From Thermoflavimicrobium dichotomicum (GTDB lineage: Bacteria > Bacillota > Bacilli > Thermoactinomycetales > Thermoactinomycetaceae): 64,000 nt of DNA. The translations under genes were made by a program, and so were the position numbers. Every line of letters begins with the position of its first letter. The stretch's first letter is position 1. The notes beneath the pieces are model-generated. The model was not told the origin of the DNA. It worked only from the letters and a program-made list of their open reading frames with translations, and made no database searches. Below, piece after piece: positions 1-9,151 of this stretch. The stretch covers positions 51,704 to 115,703 of the forward strand of contig NZ_FORR01000012.1 in NCBI RefSeq assembly GCF_900114055.1. Direction: 5' to 3'.

Positions 1-23
1 TTTTTGGAAGAGGGGGATTACGG

Positions 24-1640
24 ATGACAAACGTAACCGTGGTCGACGGTTTCAGTCATGCCAAGGGAAAAGAGTTTCAGTATGAGATCATGTCGTTGCC
101 GCAGATGCTTGACCGGACTGTCGAACGGCACCGGGACAAAACGGCCGTCACTTTTTATCAAATGGAACTCTCGTACGAGCAGTTGCAAGGAATGACGCGG
201 CTGGTGGCCGGAGCACTGCAGCGCCTTAACGTCGGCAAAGGCGACAGGGTAGGTTTGATGCTACCGAACTGCCCGCAATATGTGGCCGCTTTTTACGGAA
301 TTTTGCGTCGCGGGGCGATCGTCGTGCAGGTCAATCCCATGTACACCGAGCGGGAGATCGAATATGTTCTGCAGGATTCCGGTGCAGACGTGTTGTTTGT
401 GTTGGCTGATCTGTACCCGCGCGTCAAGAATGTTGGTCACCATCTTAAAAAAGTGATCATCGTAGAGTTGACACCTGGCTCTTCGGAATTGACTGAAAAT
501 ACAGTTTCATGGGACAGTTTTTTGGACGGTGCATCCCCCGTTGCCGATGAGATGGTCGATCCTGAGCAGGATGTAGCCGTTTTCCAGTATACAGGCGGAA
601 CCACCGGACGTTCTAAAGGAGCGATGCTCACACACCGCAACCTGGTGGCGAACGTTCAGCAAATCAACGAGCATGCCAGCGAAGATCCGTTCTCAGAAGG
701 AGACAAGATTCTGACGGTCATACCGCTGTTTCACGTCTACGGTATGACCTGCGCTATGAACCTTGGCATCCTGATCGGTATCAACGTCATTTTGCTGCCA
801 CGGTTTGAACCGCTGGAGGTGCTGCAAGCGATCCAGCAGCACCAGCCCACCTATTTCCCAGGTGTCCCGACGATGTACGTCGCCTTGAATTCCTATCCGG
901 GAGCCGAACAGTACGGAATCAATGCCATTCGCGTCTGCAACAGCGGGTCGGCACCGCTGCCGGTCGAATTGATCCAATCATTCGAGAAAAAAACAGGTGC
1001 CACCATGATCGAAGGCTACGGTCTTTCGGAAGCTTCCCCGACCACCCACAGCACTCCCCGCAAAGGTCTGAGAAAGCCAGGCAGCATCGGGATCCCGCTG
1101 CCGGGGACGGAAGCGCGGATCGTTGACCTGGAGACCGGTACGCGGACGTTGCCCATTGGCGAAGCAGGAGAACTGGTGATACGCGGACCGCAAGTGATGA
1201 AAGGCTACTGGAACATGCCGGAGGAGACGGAGCAGACGATCCGTGACGGCTGGCTGTTTACAGGCGATATCGCGAGGATGGACGAAGATGGGTATTTTTA
1301 CATTATGGATCGAAAAAAAGATCTCATCATTGCAAGCGGTTACAACGTATATCCGCGTGAAATCGAAGAGGTTCTGTACACCCATCCTGCTGTACTGGAA
1401 GCGGCTGTGGTCGGAGTGCCCGATGCATACAGAGGGGAAAGCGTGAAAGCGTTTGTCGTTCTGAAACCGGGAGCCAGTGCCACGGTGGAAGAAATCGAAC
1501 AGTTTTGCCGGCAAAATCTGGCCGCTTTCAAGATACCGAGGCAGATTGAGTTCCGTGCATCCCTGCCAAAAACGGCGGTTGGAAAGATCTTGCGCCGGGT
1601 ACTTGTGGAGGAGGAGAAGCGGCAGAGGAGCGACACGTAA
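24..1640 (+). CDS. long-chain-fatty-acid--CoA ligase (AMP-forming)
   Basis: This 538-residue protein is an ANL-superfamily acyl-CoA ligase that activates a fatty acid with ATP and CoA. The P-loop-like motif YTGGTTGRSKGAMLTH lies near residue 190, GYGLSEASP near 335, and the hinge/adenylate motif TGDIARMDEDGY near 415. The C-terminal catalytic Lys is in LPKTAVGKILRR. Length is normal for the family. The ATG has GGAAGAGGGGG about 8 bases upstream. It closely resembles the second ligase at 18872, sharing the TGRSKGAMLTH and KGYWNMPEET-type blocks, so both probably act on medium- or long-chain acids. A hairpin terminator follows, and the promoter lies outside the window. The exact chain-length preference cannot be read from the sequence. 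Confidence 0.93.
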   Translation: MTNVTVVDGFSHAKGKEFQYEIMSLPQMLDRTVERHRDKTAVTFYQMELSYEQLQGMTRLVAGALQRLNVGKGDRVGLMLPNCPQYVAAFYGILRRGAIVVQVNPMYTEREIEYVLQDSGADVLFVLADLYPRVKNVGHHLKKVIIVELTPGSSELTENTVSWDSFLDGASPVADEMVDPEQDVAVFQYTGGTTGRSKGAMLTHRNLVANVQQINEHASEDPFSEGDKILTVIPLFHVYGMTCAMNLGILIGINVILLPRFEPLEVLQAIQQHQPTYFPGVPTMYVALNSYPGAEQYGINAIRVCNSGSAPLPVELIQSFEKKTGATMIEGYGLSEASPTTHSTPRKGLRKPGSIGIPLPGTEARIVDLETGTRTLPIGEAGELVIRGPQVMKGYWNMPEETEQTIRDGWLFTGDIARMDEDGYFYIMDRKKDLIIASGYNVYPREIEEVLYTHPAVLEAAVVGVPDAYRGESVKAFVVLKPGASATVEEIEQFCRQNLAAFKIPRQIEFRASLPKTAVGKILRRVLVEEEKRQRSDT

Positions 1641-1706
1641 GTTGAATGGGCAAACCGCCATTTTGACAGGGTTAGAGGGAGATGGGTCTGCCCAAGAAAT
1701 GGAAAA

Positions 1707-1740
1707 ATGACTTGAGCATCAGACTCAAGTCATTTTGTGT
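1707..1740. terminator. Rho-independent terminator, possibly bidirectional
   Basis: A perfect 10-bp inverted repeat, ATGACTTGAG and CTCAAGTCAT with a 7-base loop, is followed by TTTTGTGTG. It lies between the convergent ligase and PLP-lyase genes. Confidence 0.8.
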
Positions 1741-1788
1741 GTCAAGCGATTGGATAAGCGCATCGAATCCCTTGTTTTTGAATCATGT

Positions 1789-2994
1789 TCAAACCACTTG
1801 CAGAGCTTGTAATATATCCGCTTTCAGGTCGTCGATATGCTCGAGACCGACTGAGTAGCGTACGAAATTGGGTGGAATCTCAGCGATCCGCATTTGTTCT
1901 TCAGTCATCACGCCTCCCCACATCGCTGCAGTGTGTACCACCAGTGAATCGACTCCACCCAGGCTGACTGCGTTCAGCGACAGCTTCAGTGCTGAAACGA
2001 AACGCTTGGTTGCGTCATAACCACCTTTGATTGCAAAGGCGATCATTCCACCGAAACCGCGCATCTGGCGTTTTGCCAACTCGTGTTGCGGATGGCTGGC
2101 AAGACCGGGGTAATACACCCGTTCGATCTGTGGCTGTGCCTCCAGAAATTCGGCCAAGGCAAGGGCGTTAGCGTTGATGCGTTCGACCCGAATCGGAAGC
2201 GTACGCAAACCACGCAATAATAACCACGCGTCCATTGGTGAGAGGACCGAGCCAATGGAGAGATGCGTTTGCCAAATCTGTTCGGCCAACTCCTTGCTGG
2301 TGCAGATCACACCTGCTGTCAAGTCATGGTGTCCGCCCAAATATTTGGTTGCACTGTGAACAATGACATCGGCACCCAGATCATGAGGACGTTGATTGAT
2401 CGGCGTTGCGAACGTGTTGTCGGCCACAACGATGATGCCACGTGGGCGAGCCATCTCCGCCACGGCAGCCAGGTCGGTAATCACCATGGTTGGATTGGCT
2501 GGCGTCTCTACCATGATGAGCTTGGTATTGGGGCGAATAGCTTCGGCAAAGGCTGTGATGTCGGCTTGCTCGACCAAGGTCACTTCAACACCAAATCGTG
2601 GCAGCATCTCGTCCATGATCTTGGCGGTACTCATATAATGCCGTGTCTGTGCTATCACATGGTCGCCTGCGCTGACCAGCGATAGAATGGTCGTAGCAAT
2701 CGCCCCCATCCCGGAGCCAGTTACCAGTGCGGTTTCTGTGCCTTCAAGCTCAGCCATCACCTTCGCTACGCGCTCATGTACTGGATTGCCGTAACGCGTG
2801 TAATATCGGGGATGGCGAGGAGTGCTTGCCATATCCGCGAATTCAGTGGCATCTTGGGCACGGAACGTGGCTGAGTAATAAATCGCCGGAGCCACCGTTC
2901 CATCGTTGGTCAACTCATCATCGGCGTGGATCACCAAGGTTTCGTTTTGAAGTTCACTGAGATTCAGTTCTTGATGATTATGACGTTTGCTCAT
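1789..2994 (-). CDS. Cys/Met metabolism PLP-dependent lyase (cystathionine gamma-lyase / methionine gamma-lyase type)
   Basis: This 401-residue fold-type I PLP enzyme has the pyridoxal lysine motif SATKYLGGHHDLTAGV and the cofactor motif GSGMGAIAT. The family performs gamma-elimination or gamma-replacement on cystathionine, homocysteine or methionine. The frame is open further upstream, but the start was placed at ATG 2994 because AGAGGAAG sits just before it and the protein then begins at the family's usual point. It stands alone and converges on the fatty-acyl-CoA ligase. A TTGATT-17-TATAAT promoter lies about 230 bases upstream, which leaves a long leader. Lyase versus synthase cannot be separated by eye. 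Confidence 0.9.
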   Translation of the reverse strand: MSKRHNHQELNLSELQNETLVIHADDELTNDGTVAPAIYYSATFRAQDATEFADMASTPRHPRYYTRYGNPVHERVAKVMAELEGTETALVTGSGMGAIATTILSLVSAGDHVIAQTRHYMSTAKIMDEMLPRFGVEVTLVEQADITAFAEAIRPNTKLIMVETPANPTMVITDLAAVAEMARPRGIIVVADNTFATPINQRPHDLGADVIVHSATKYLGGHHDLTAGVICTSKELAEQIWQTHLSIGSVLSPMDAWLLLRGLRTLPIRVERINANALALAEFLEAQPQIERVYYPGLASHPQHELAKRQMRGFGGMIAFAIKGGYDATKRFVSALKLSLNAVSLGGVDSLVVHTAAMWGGVMTEEQMRIAEIPPNFVRYSVGLEHIDDLKADILQALQVV

Positions 2995-3127
2995 ACTTCC
3001 TCTTCCCTTCCAGGTCCCCATTTTCTTCAGAGAGTCTTGGAGTTTCAATCATTTGATCTCGAATCGATTTTAATGATTCGATGCTGGATTCTCTTCGTAT
3101 GTCAACCGGCACCAGTCTCTGAATCAT
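2978..3127 (-). CDS. possible small ORF in the PLP-lyase leader
   Basis: A 49-codon frame starts at ATG 3127, with GAGGGG directly upstream, and overlaps the PLP-lyase start by 17 bases. The frame stays open a further 25 codons upstream and there reads as a cysteine-rich stretch (CAEYCRLCKEE), so this may be the 3' part of a longer decayed gene. The composition (DIRRESSIESLKSIRDQM) is protein-like, but I recognise no family. It could equally be a chance frame inside a long 5' leader. Confidence 0.25.
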   Translation of the reverse strand: MIQRLVPVDIRRESSIESLKSIRDQMIETPRLSEENGDLEGKRKYEQTS

Positions 3128-3227
3128 CCCCTCATAGCAGGCATATTTAATGGGGACACCTGCTTCTTCCTTACATAAGCGGCAATATTCAGCACAGTAA
3201 GATATTATTTAGTGTATATTTCCATTT

Positions 3228-3256
3228 ATTATACTGTGTTATTTTATGAAAATCAA
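3228..3256 (-). promoter_or_regulatory. sigma-A-type promoter of the PLP lyase
   Basis: Reading the minus strand, TTGATT (3256-3251), a 17-bp spacer and TATAAT (3233-3228) form a good housekeeping promoter. Transcription would begin near 3221, giving a leader of roughly 225 bases before the lyase start. I found no SAM-box or T-box core in that leader. Confidence 0.6.
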
Positions 3257-3361
3257 AAAAACATTTTTTATTATTGTTAATATAGGAATAGACTGTCGGG
3301 ACAACTGGACAAGGAAAACCGGGTTTGTCAACATCCTCATATCTTTTTTTAGGCTAGATTG

Positions 3362-3916
3362 CTAAGTAACAATCGATTGAACCGTTTCCAACAGTTCATC
3401 ATACTCTTCCCAAAACCATTGATATTGTCCGTCAAACAACTCATTATTTTTGACTATTTTATTATGACCTTCAAAGAGCTTCTTTGCCTCTATAGCAAAA
3501 TGATATATTTCTGTCGCATATTCTCGTAGTGGGAGCGTTACACTTAGATTTGGGTATGTCATTTCACCTTCATTTTTCTGAAAATCAGTCAGCACAACTT
3601 TCTGACCTTGATGAGTCACTTTCCAACCAATACATATGGGACAAAACAACATAAAGCATCCACAATGATGAATGAGATTCACTTCTTCTTCGATTCCTTC
3701 AAAGTAGTACTTTGGCAGTGTATTTGATGGAAAATCACTGACCACTGTTCTTAATAGGGCTAAAGCAGACTCACTGATATTCCACTCTCCATCTTCATGA
3801 TCTGAAAGAATCGTATCTCCTATACGAAGGAATATTTCTCCGTGTGAGCATAAGTCATATTTCATATCACCTGAGAAATATTGTTTTAATAGTCGTATTT
3901 CAAATTGTTTTTCCAA
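3362..3916 (-). CDS. hypothetical protein, 184 aa
   Basis: I do not recognise the family. The start is TTG 3916, preceded by GAGAGGTG at good spacing. The protein is acidic and soluble, with no signal peptide or membrane segment. A central hydrophobic Cys-rich patch, HHCGCFMLFCPICIGW near residues 88-103, could bind metal or form disulfides. The C-terminus is Trp/Glu rich (YQWFWEEYDELLE). It stands alone, and its AT-rich neighbourhood and remnant-filled surroundings suggest accessory DNA. Confidence 0.65.
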   Translation of the reverse strand: MEKQFEIRLLKQYFSGDMKYDLCSHGEIFLRIGDTILSDHEDGEWNISESALALLRTVVSDFPSNTLPKYYFEGIEEEVNLIHHCGCFMLFCPICIGWKVTHQGQKVVLTDFQKNEGEMTYPNLSVTLPLREYATEIYHFAIEAKKLFEGHNKIVKNNELFDGQYQWFWEEYDELLETVQSIVT

Positions 3917-3966
3917 TGAACACCTCTCCCATAAATAGGCGATAAGTAGTAGATAGTCTATTCTGA

Positions 3967-4167
3967 TCCTCGTCTATAAAGGCGACAAGAGCCAAGAATA
4001 GGAAAGGTCCTCCTGAACTCAAGAAACCGGAAGAACATATTGCAAAGAGATTAGAATCGACTAATCTTTTAGACGTATTAGCAGATACAGAGTCTCATAT
4101 TCTCCAGGACTACATAGAAGAAGGAAATAAGTATACAGTTAAAATAAAGCCCCAGCGGTCTCATTGA
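3967..4167 (+). pseudogene. C-terminal remnant of an unidentified gene, possibly a transposase
   Basis: An open frame of about 66 codons without a start codon ends at TGA 4165-4167, tail to tail with the VanX-like gene. It reads KRLESTNLLDVLADTESHIL and then a basic tail. The 'LLDVLADTE' phrase reminded me of Tn3-family transposases, but this is an impression, not an alignment. No ribosome binding site is present, so I treat it as a decayed 3' end. Confidence 0.3.
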
Positions 4168-4169
4168 TT

Positions 4170-4874
4170 TTATGTAACCGTACGATGAAGCAGATCCGAT
4201 AACTCCTGTTCTGAAACTGGATTGTAGAGAGCTTTTTTTGCGTTCGTCATCACAGCCCAATATCGGTCACCCAAAGACCAGTGCCACCACTCGGTGAAGT
4301 AGTTAACAAATCCGACTGCTTGAAGTGCATTCGAAAGGATCTGACGGTTCTCGCGTGCATGTAGAGGTATATTCGTTGCGTCTGTATAGGTCGCATTGTC
4401 TGTATCATGCGGTGAGGCATTGAATCGTGTGCCAAGATCTAACTCAATGCCATTTGAATCGATCAGTGTCAGATCTACGGCTCCGCCTGTTGGATGGGGA
4501 GCTACTTCTGGTGGGGCAACATATTTTGCTGCTTCTGCAATGAGATCGACTTGCTGAAAATGGGGAAAACTTTGTTCCAATTTTTTTAATGTACGCTCAA
4601 AAGCGTGTTGTTGAACACTCAGAGGTCTATAGCCTTCTTTTACGTAAAAGTGAATACCTTTAGGAAGAAATCTTTTTGCAGCAACGAGCTTTTCGGCAAC
4701 TGAGAGACGGACAAAAGAAAAAAACACACTTTTGCTTGCAATCTGTGATTGAGACTGGTCAACAAGAATATCTGAATCGAAGTTGATAAGGTCTACGAAG
4801 GGTTCTTGAGAAGTTTCAACATGTATTGAGGATACTATTGAGTCGCTCATCAGGATTTTTTTATATTTTTCCAA
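4170..4874 (-). CDS. D-alanyl-D-alanine dipeptidase (VanX/DdpX-like, peptidase M15D)
   Basis: The zinc-peptidase signature is complete: HPTGGAVDLTL supplies His and Asp, and TEWWHWSLG supplies the catalytic Glu and third zinc His. YRPLSVQQHAFE matches the family's conserved Arg region. The family hydrolyses D-Ala-D-Ala or related dipeptides in wall turnover, and in vancomycin resistance when accompanied by vanH and vanA, which are absent here. Start TTG 4874 was chosen because GGAGGT lies 6 bases upstream; the frame is open beyond it. The predicted 234 residues lack a signal peptide, which agrees with cytoplasmic VanX. A housekeeping role seems more likely than resistance. Confidence 0.88.
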   Translation of the reverse strand: MEKYKKILMSDSIVSSIHVETSQEPFVDLINFDSDILVDQSQSQIASKSVFFSFVRLSVAEKLVAAKRFLPKGIHFYVKEGYRPLSVQQHAFERTLKKLEQSFPHFQQVDLIAEAAKYVAPPEVAPHPTGGAVDLTLIDSNGIELDLGTRFNASPHDTDNATYTDATNIPLHARENRQILSNALQAVGFVNYFTEWWHWSLGDRYWAVMTNAKKALYNPVSEQELSDLLHRTVT

Positions 4875-5365
4875 AAGGACACCTCCAGGTTTTATTCGGA
4901 TATTTAATAGCAACATGAAAAGAGAATACCTTTATCTGCATCATTTAGCGAAGATCTGATTCAGCAAAGGAGGAATTGCTTATATATTTAAACATTTAGG
5001 GGAATCAGGGCTTTTAGTCGGCACTGGGTTTTTCTCTGATTACAGAGCCTCTAATCAAATATTATCAGAAAACAGAAAAAAGAAGGAAGCACTATACCTC
5101 CTTCTTTTTTCACGCGGTATCAAAACTGCGGGACGGATGTTGTTACATTTATATACAATGTGGCGGGTCATTTCCTTGAATTGTTGCCGTCAGCAGAAAT
5201 AATCGTACCAAGACGGATTGTTTATTGAACATATTGCAATGGATCCATTCCCATAGTAAAATGGGAAGTACCTACTAAATACAAAATGTTAAATAAAATA
5301 ACCCAATTATATTATATAAAATAAACTGCCTTTTGTCAATACATTTTTGCAAAGGAAGTGATTTT
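4875..5365. other. intergenic region between divergent vanX-like and helD-like genes
   Basis: No convincing gene is seen. An open stretch without a start (about 4957-5190, plus strand) gives protein-like text such as GIAYIFKHLGESGLL and may be a degraded gene end. A terminator hairpin lies inside at 5076-5110. An inverted repeat TTCCCATagtaaaATGGGAA lies near 5251-5267, ahead of a very AT-rich run that probably holds the helD-like promoter. Confidence 0.4.
5076..5110 (+). terminator. Rho-independent terminator-like hairpin
   Basis: AAAAAAGAAGG (5076-5086) pairs with CCTTCTTTTTT (5100-5110), which ends in a T run. It stands downstream of an apparent decayed open frame. Confidence 0.6.
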
Positions 5366-7717
5366 GTGGACAAATGGGAACATGAATGGCAGGAAGAACA
5401 ACAGAGAGTAGATCATGTAGTCGAAAAAATTGCCGAACGTTTGGATTCGCTTCAGGAACATACCCGTTCCATGCGCGCAGATATTGTCGAGATTCGCAAT
5501 CAGTTTTGGGAAGATGTAACGGTCAATGTGGAAGATGCGATTGAAGCAGCCGAAACATATGCAAGCATAAAGCAGCAAGCCGAAGTTTTATCTGAAAGAG
5601 AACGTAGCCATCGTCATGCCCAGAGGCAGTTAAAAGCACTGATGCGATTGAAGCAGTCCCCTTATTTCGGGCGAATCGACCTGAAGGTGGATGGAGAGGA
5701 AGAAGTAGAACGGATTTATCTGGGGATTGCTTCTTTTTTTGATGAAGAGAGTGAAACCTTTCTCGTGTATGACTGGCGGGCCCCCATATCCAGCCTGTAT
5801 TATGACTATTCGCCGGGAAAAGTTGAATATAGGACATCAGAGGGTACACTTAGCGGTGTTATGGAACTGAAACGTCAATATGTGATTCGCAACGGTCATA
5901 TCCATAGCATGTTTGACACAGGGATCACCATTGGAGATGAATTGTTACGTGAAGTCCTTGGTAGACGGTCAGACATGCAAATGAAGAGTATTGTGGCTAC
6001 GATTCAAAAAGAGCAGAATGAAATCATTCGTGACGAACGCAGTCGGCTCCTGATCGTTCAGGGAGCGTCTGGTAGCGGTAAAACATCTGTTGCTCTGCAG
6101 CGAGTTGCTTATTTACTTTATCGCTATCGCGAAACATTGCGTCCAGAACAGATTGTGCTTTTTTCACCTAATCCGCTGTTTAACAGCTATGTCTCCACTG
6201 TTCTGCCTGAACTTGGGGAAGAGAATATGCGACAGACAACCTTCCAGGAATATTTGGAGAGTCAATTAAACGATACGTTTCATGTGGAAGATCCTTTTTC
6301 GCAATTGGAATATGTCCTTACCCATGCGGCTGAATCCGGTTATCAGGCAAGAGTTGAAGGCATTCGCTTTAAGTCTTCACTCGAGTTCATGGAAATCATC
6401 CATCGTTATGTCGCGTTTCTTGGACAAGAAGGACTGATTTTTAAAGATATTACATTCAGAGGAGAAGTACTGATTTCAGCTGAACGCGTAAAAGAAAAGT
6501 TTTATTCATTGGATGATTCTTTGCGCATTCCCAATCGAATGAAGTTACTTGCCGAATGGCTGTTAGAAGAGCTGAAAAATATGGAGCTCCTTGAGCGGTC
6601 AAAAGCATGGGTGGAAGATGAAATTGAATTGTTGGATAAGGCAACATATTATAAGGTCTATCAAAAGCTCCGCAGACAAAAACAGTTTACACAAAATACG
6701 TTCGATGATTTTGAACGCGAACAGGAAATGTTGGCCATGATCGTGGTAAGGGAAGCTTTCAAACCGCTTTTTGCAAAGATAAAACGACTTCACTTCATTG
6801 ATATCCAGGCGATCTATAGGCAATTGTTTGTAAATTCATGGATGATTTCACGCTTTTTGCCAGAGGGGAAAGTGCCAAAACATTGGGAGGAAATTTGCAG
6901 ACAGACAGTCGAAAAATTAGACCGTTTTGAACTGGCTTATGAGGATGCCACACCCTACTTATATCTCAGAGCATGTCTGGAAGGTTTTCAAATAAATACG
7001 TCCGTACGACATGTATTCATAGATGAAGCGCAAGATTATTCTCCATTCCAGTTTGCCTTTATTAAACGATTATTTCCGTTTAGCAAGCTGACAGTTCTTG
7101 GTGATTTAAACCAAAGCTTATTTGTTCACGAAACAACAGATCATGGTTTTTCTCCATTGTTATCGTTATTCGAATCGGAGGAAACCAAGTTTTTTGCATT
7201 GAGACGTAGCTATCGCTCGACTCGACCCATTGTTGATTTTACGAGAGGGATGATTGAGAACGGAGAGGAAATTGAACCTTTTCAACGCGAAGGCAAGAAA
7301 CCAACTGTAACACCTGTAGCTGATATGAAAGAGTTGGTTAAAAAGGTGGCAGACCGCATCCGTACGCTTCAGTCAGAAGGATATCAGACCATTGCGGTGA
7401 TCTGTAAAACAGCGAAAGAAAGTAAGGAAGCTTATGAAGCGTTGAAAGAAGAAGTTTCTCTTTCTCTTATTGATAAAGAAACGATCTCATTTGAGCCGGG
7501 TGTCATCGTCATTCCTTCTTATTTAGCCAAAGGTGTCGAATTTGACGCCGTCATTATTTATAATGGTTCGGAAACACAGTACAGCAGAGAGAACGAACGT
7601 AAACTGTTTTACACTTGCTGCACCAGAGCGATGCATGAATTGCACATTTATTTTATTGGCAAGATGAGTCCATTCATCTCTCTTGTTTCTTCAGACACCT
7701 ATGTGTTCGAAAGTTAG
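5366..7717 (+). CDS. HelD-type superfamily 1 helicase / RNA polymerase recycling ATPase
   Basis: This 783-residue protein matches HelD in length and layout. It has an N-terminal coiled coil (residues about 1-95, rich in Glu and Arg) that would enter the RNA polymerase secondary channel. Walker A GASGSGKT is at residues 233-240, DEAQDYS is the Walker B, and the C-terminal UvrD-like motifs are LAKGVEFDAVI and YTCCTRAM. In Bacillus HelD uses ATP to release stalled polymerase from DNA. Start GTG 5366 was chosen over the upstream TTG 5333 because AAGGAAG lies at proper spacing. It is a single gene with its own terminator. UvrD or PcrA is excluded by the long N-terminal coil. Confidence 0.9.
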   Translation: MDKWEHEWQEEQQRVDHVVEKIAERLDSLQEHTRSMRADIVEIRNQFWEDVTVNVEDAIEAAETYASIKQQAEVLSERERSHRHAQRQLKALMRLKQSPYFGRIDLKVDGEEEVERIYLGIASFFDEESETFLVYDWRAPISSLYYDYSPGKVEYRTSEGTLSGVMELKRQYVIRNGHIHSMFDTGITIGDELLREVLGRRSDMQMKSIVATIQKEQNEIIRDERSRLLIVQGASGSGKTSVALQRVAYLLYRYRETLRPEQIVLFSPNPLFNSYVSTVLPELGEENMRQTTFQEYLESQLNDTFHVEDPFSQLEYVLTHAAESGYQARVEGIRFKSSLEFMEIIHRYVAFLGQEGLIFKDITFRGEVLISAERVKEKFYSLDDSLRIPNRMKLLAEWLLEELKNMELLERSKAWVEDEIELLDKATYYKVYQKLRRQKQFTQNTFDDFEREQEMLAMIVVREAFKPLFAKIKRLHFIDIQAIYRQLFVNSWMISRFLPEGKVPKHWEEICRQTVEKLDRFELAYEDATPYLYLRACLEGFQINTSVRHVFIDEAQDYSPFQFAFIKRLFPFSKLTVLGDLNQSLFVHETTDHGFSPLLSLFESEETKFFALRRSYRSTRPIVDFTRGMIENGEEIEPFQREGKKPTVTPVADMKELVKKVADRIRTLQSEGYQTIAVICKTAKESKEAYEALKEEVSLSLIDKETISFEPGVIVIPSYLAKGVEFDAVIIYNGSETQYSRENERKLFYTCCTRAMHELHIYFIGKMSPFISLVSSDTYVFES

Positions 7718-7744
7718 AATTGATTCATATAAAAAGAAGTAAAA

Positions 7745-7778
7745 GGCGCCCAGGTAGCAAAAGGGCGCCCATTGTTTT
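7745..7778 (+). terminator. Rho-independent terminator of the helD-like gene
   Basis: A perfect 7-bp GC-rich stem, GGCGCCC and GGGCGCC with an 11-base loop, is followed by CATTGTTTT. Confidence 0.85.
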
Positions 7779-7785
7779 ATCGACA

Positions 7786-7871
7786 TTAATCCCGGTGTTC
7801 TGTGTTGATCAATTCGTTGATTCCATACGCCCAGATCTCTCGAATGTATGGCAGGAATTTGGTATCATTGA
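7786..7871 (-). pseudogene. C-terminal fragment of an unidentified gene
   Basis: A 28-codon minus-strand frame without a start reads FLPYIREIWAYGINELI and then ends in a charged tail and TAA. It looks like the genuine C-terminus of a helical protein whose remainder is gone. I cannot assign a family. Confidence 0.3.
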
Positions 7872-8080
7872 ATTATAGTTAGAAAACACTTAAAACTATA
7901 ATAAGAGGGAGAATTCATTTTTTAGAAGCGCTGTCGAAAAACGTGAGTGGCAAAAATTCAGTGGTATCTCAATTTGATTGAGGCAGTGTACAAACCCGAC
8001 ATTAAGCTGAAACACAAAAGGATCAGTCTGCTCGTAGTAGAACACGGCCAAACCGGGCTTTGAGAGAGAAGGTGATACTG
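7872..8080. other. gap before the CoA-transferase with a possible small frame
   Basis: A GTG-initiated frame of 38 codons (7947-8063, plus strand; WYLNLIEAVYKPDIKLK) has no ribosome binding site and ends 17 bases before the CoA-transferase start. It may be the end of a lost gene. TTAAAACTATAATAAGAGGG near 7890-7910 could hold a -10 element. Nothing else was seen. Confidence 0.25.
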
Positions 8081-9151
8081 TTGCTCCAAGGAATTCGCAT
8101 CATCGATTTTTCATGGTATCTGCCCGGACCGTTTGCCACCCAACGCCTGGTGGACCTTGGCGCAGAGGTGATCAAAGTGGAACCACCCAACGGCGATCCC
8201 GCCCGTCAGATGTCTGCCATATTTCATGCCTATAACCGGGGTAAGAAAAGCGTGGTGCTCGATCTCAAGCAACCTGCTGGGAAAGAAGCTGCCCTACGTC
8301 TCATCAGCAATTCCGATGTGTTAGTCGAGAGTTTTCGGCCGGGTGTAATGGTACAATTGGGCTTGGGTTACGAACAGGTTCGCAAAACGAATCCAGACAT
8401 CGTGTATTGCTCGATCACAGGATATGGTCAGACCGGACCCATGAGTGATCTTGCCAGCCACGATCTGAACTATATGTCTCTCAGTGGAGTGCTATCGCAA
8501 TTCAAAAACGACAAAGGCCGGCCTGTCCATCCTGCCCTTACACTGGCCGATCTGATCGGAGGCATCGCCGCGAGCGAAGCGATTGTCGCTGCACTGTTCC
8601 GTCGGGAACGATCAGGGGAGGGGGCGTATCTGGACATTTCCCTGACCGGCGCAATTGCCACGTTAATGGCGCATTACCGGAACCACCCCGAGGGAATTCC
8701 GTTTCTGAGCGACCGGATCGTCAATTACGCCATCTACGAAACTGCGGACGATCGGTATGTCAGCCTGGCTGCTCTGGAAGAAAAGTTTTGGACTCGATTT
8801 TGCAAGCATGCGGGCAGGGAGGATTGGTTGCATGCTTATTTCTCTCCCACGACGGAAGAGAATCCTGTCTATGAAGAGGTGAAACGGTGGTTTCGCTCCC
8901 GTCGGCTTCAAGATTGGGAGGTATGGGGAAGTGAAGTGGATTGTTGTTTAACGCCTGTTCTGGAACCGGAGGAAGTGTGGCGCCATCCGCAGGTGAAGCA
9001 TGATTTGGCCACGATTGGACTGTCTTCGGCGGACGCCCACATCCCCGAATTGGGCGAGCATACGGAAGCATTATTGAATCAATCGGAAACGGTCAAGGAG
9101 CAAAAGTGTGAAAACAAAGTCAATCCCGCTGGAAGTGAGGGGGCGTGTTGA
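8081..9151 (+). CDS. CaiB/BaiF family CoA-transferase (alpha-methylacyl-CoA racemase-like)
   Basis: The N-terminus [17 protein letters not shown] and [10 protein letters not shown] are hallmarks of class III CoA-transferases. [11 protein letters not shown] corresponds to the catalytic Asp region, and the His before it also fits alpha-methylacyl-CoA racemases (GHDINY type). Such enzymes either move CoA between acids or epimerise 2-methylacyl-CoA for beta-oxidation. Start TTG 8081 has GAGAAGGTG about 7 bases upstream and was preferred to TTG 8060. The stop TGA overlaps a TTG that begins a vestigial thiolase, and an SDR dehydrogenase follows, so this was an acyl-CoA operon. The predicted protein has 356 residues. 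Racemase versus transferase is undecided. Confidence 0.88.
   Translation: MLQGIRIIDFSWYLPGPFATQRLVDLGAEVIKVEPPNGDPARQMSAIFHAYNRGKKSVVLDLKQPAGKEAALRLISNSDVLVESFRPGVMVQLGLGYEQVRKTNPDIVYCSITGYGQTGPMSDLASHDLNYMSLSGVLSQFKNDKGRPVHPALTLADLIGGIAASEAIVAALFRRERSGEGAYLDISLTGAIATLMAHYRNHPEGIPFLSDRIVNYAIYETADDRYVSLAALEEKFWTRFCKHAGREDWLHAYFSPTTEENPVYEEVKRWFRSRRLQDWEVWGSEVDCCLTPVLEPEEVWRHPQVKHDLATIGLSSADAHIPELGEHTEALLNQSETVKEQKCENKVNPAGSEGAC

Noticed and set aside
2994..3220. SAM riboswitch or T-box in the long leader of the PLP lyase
   Set aside because: No SAM-I core or T-box GGTGG..ACCGCG element could be found on the minus strand.
4170..4874. Vancomycin resistance cluster
   Set aside because: Only the VanX-like dipeptidase is present. 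No vanH, vanA or vanRS genes surround it, so a wall-recycling role is more likely.
7947..8063. Real small protein before the CoA-transferase
   Set aside because: It has no ribosome binding site and no recognisable similarity; it is listed only inside the gap entry.
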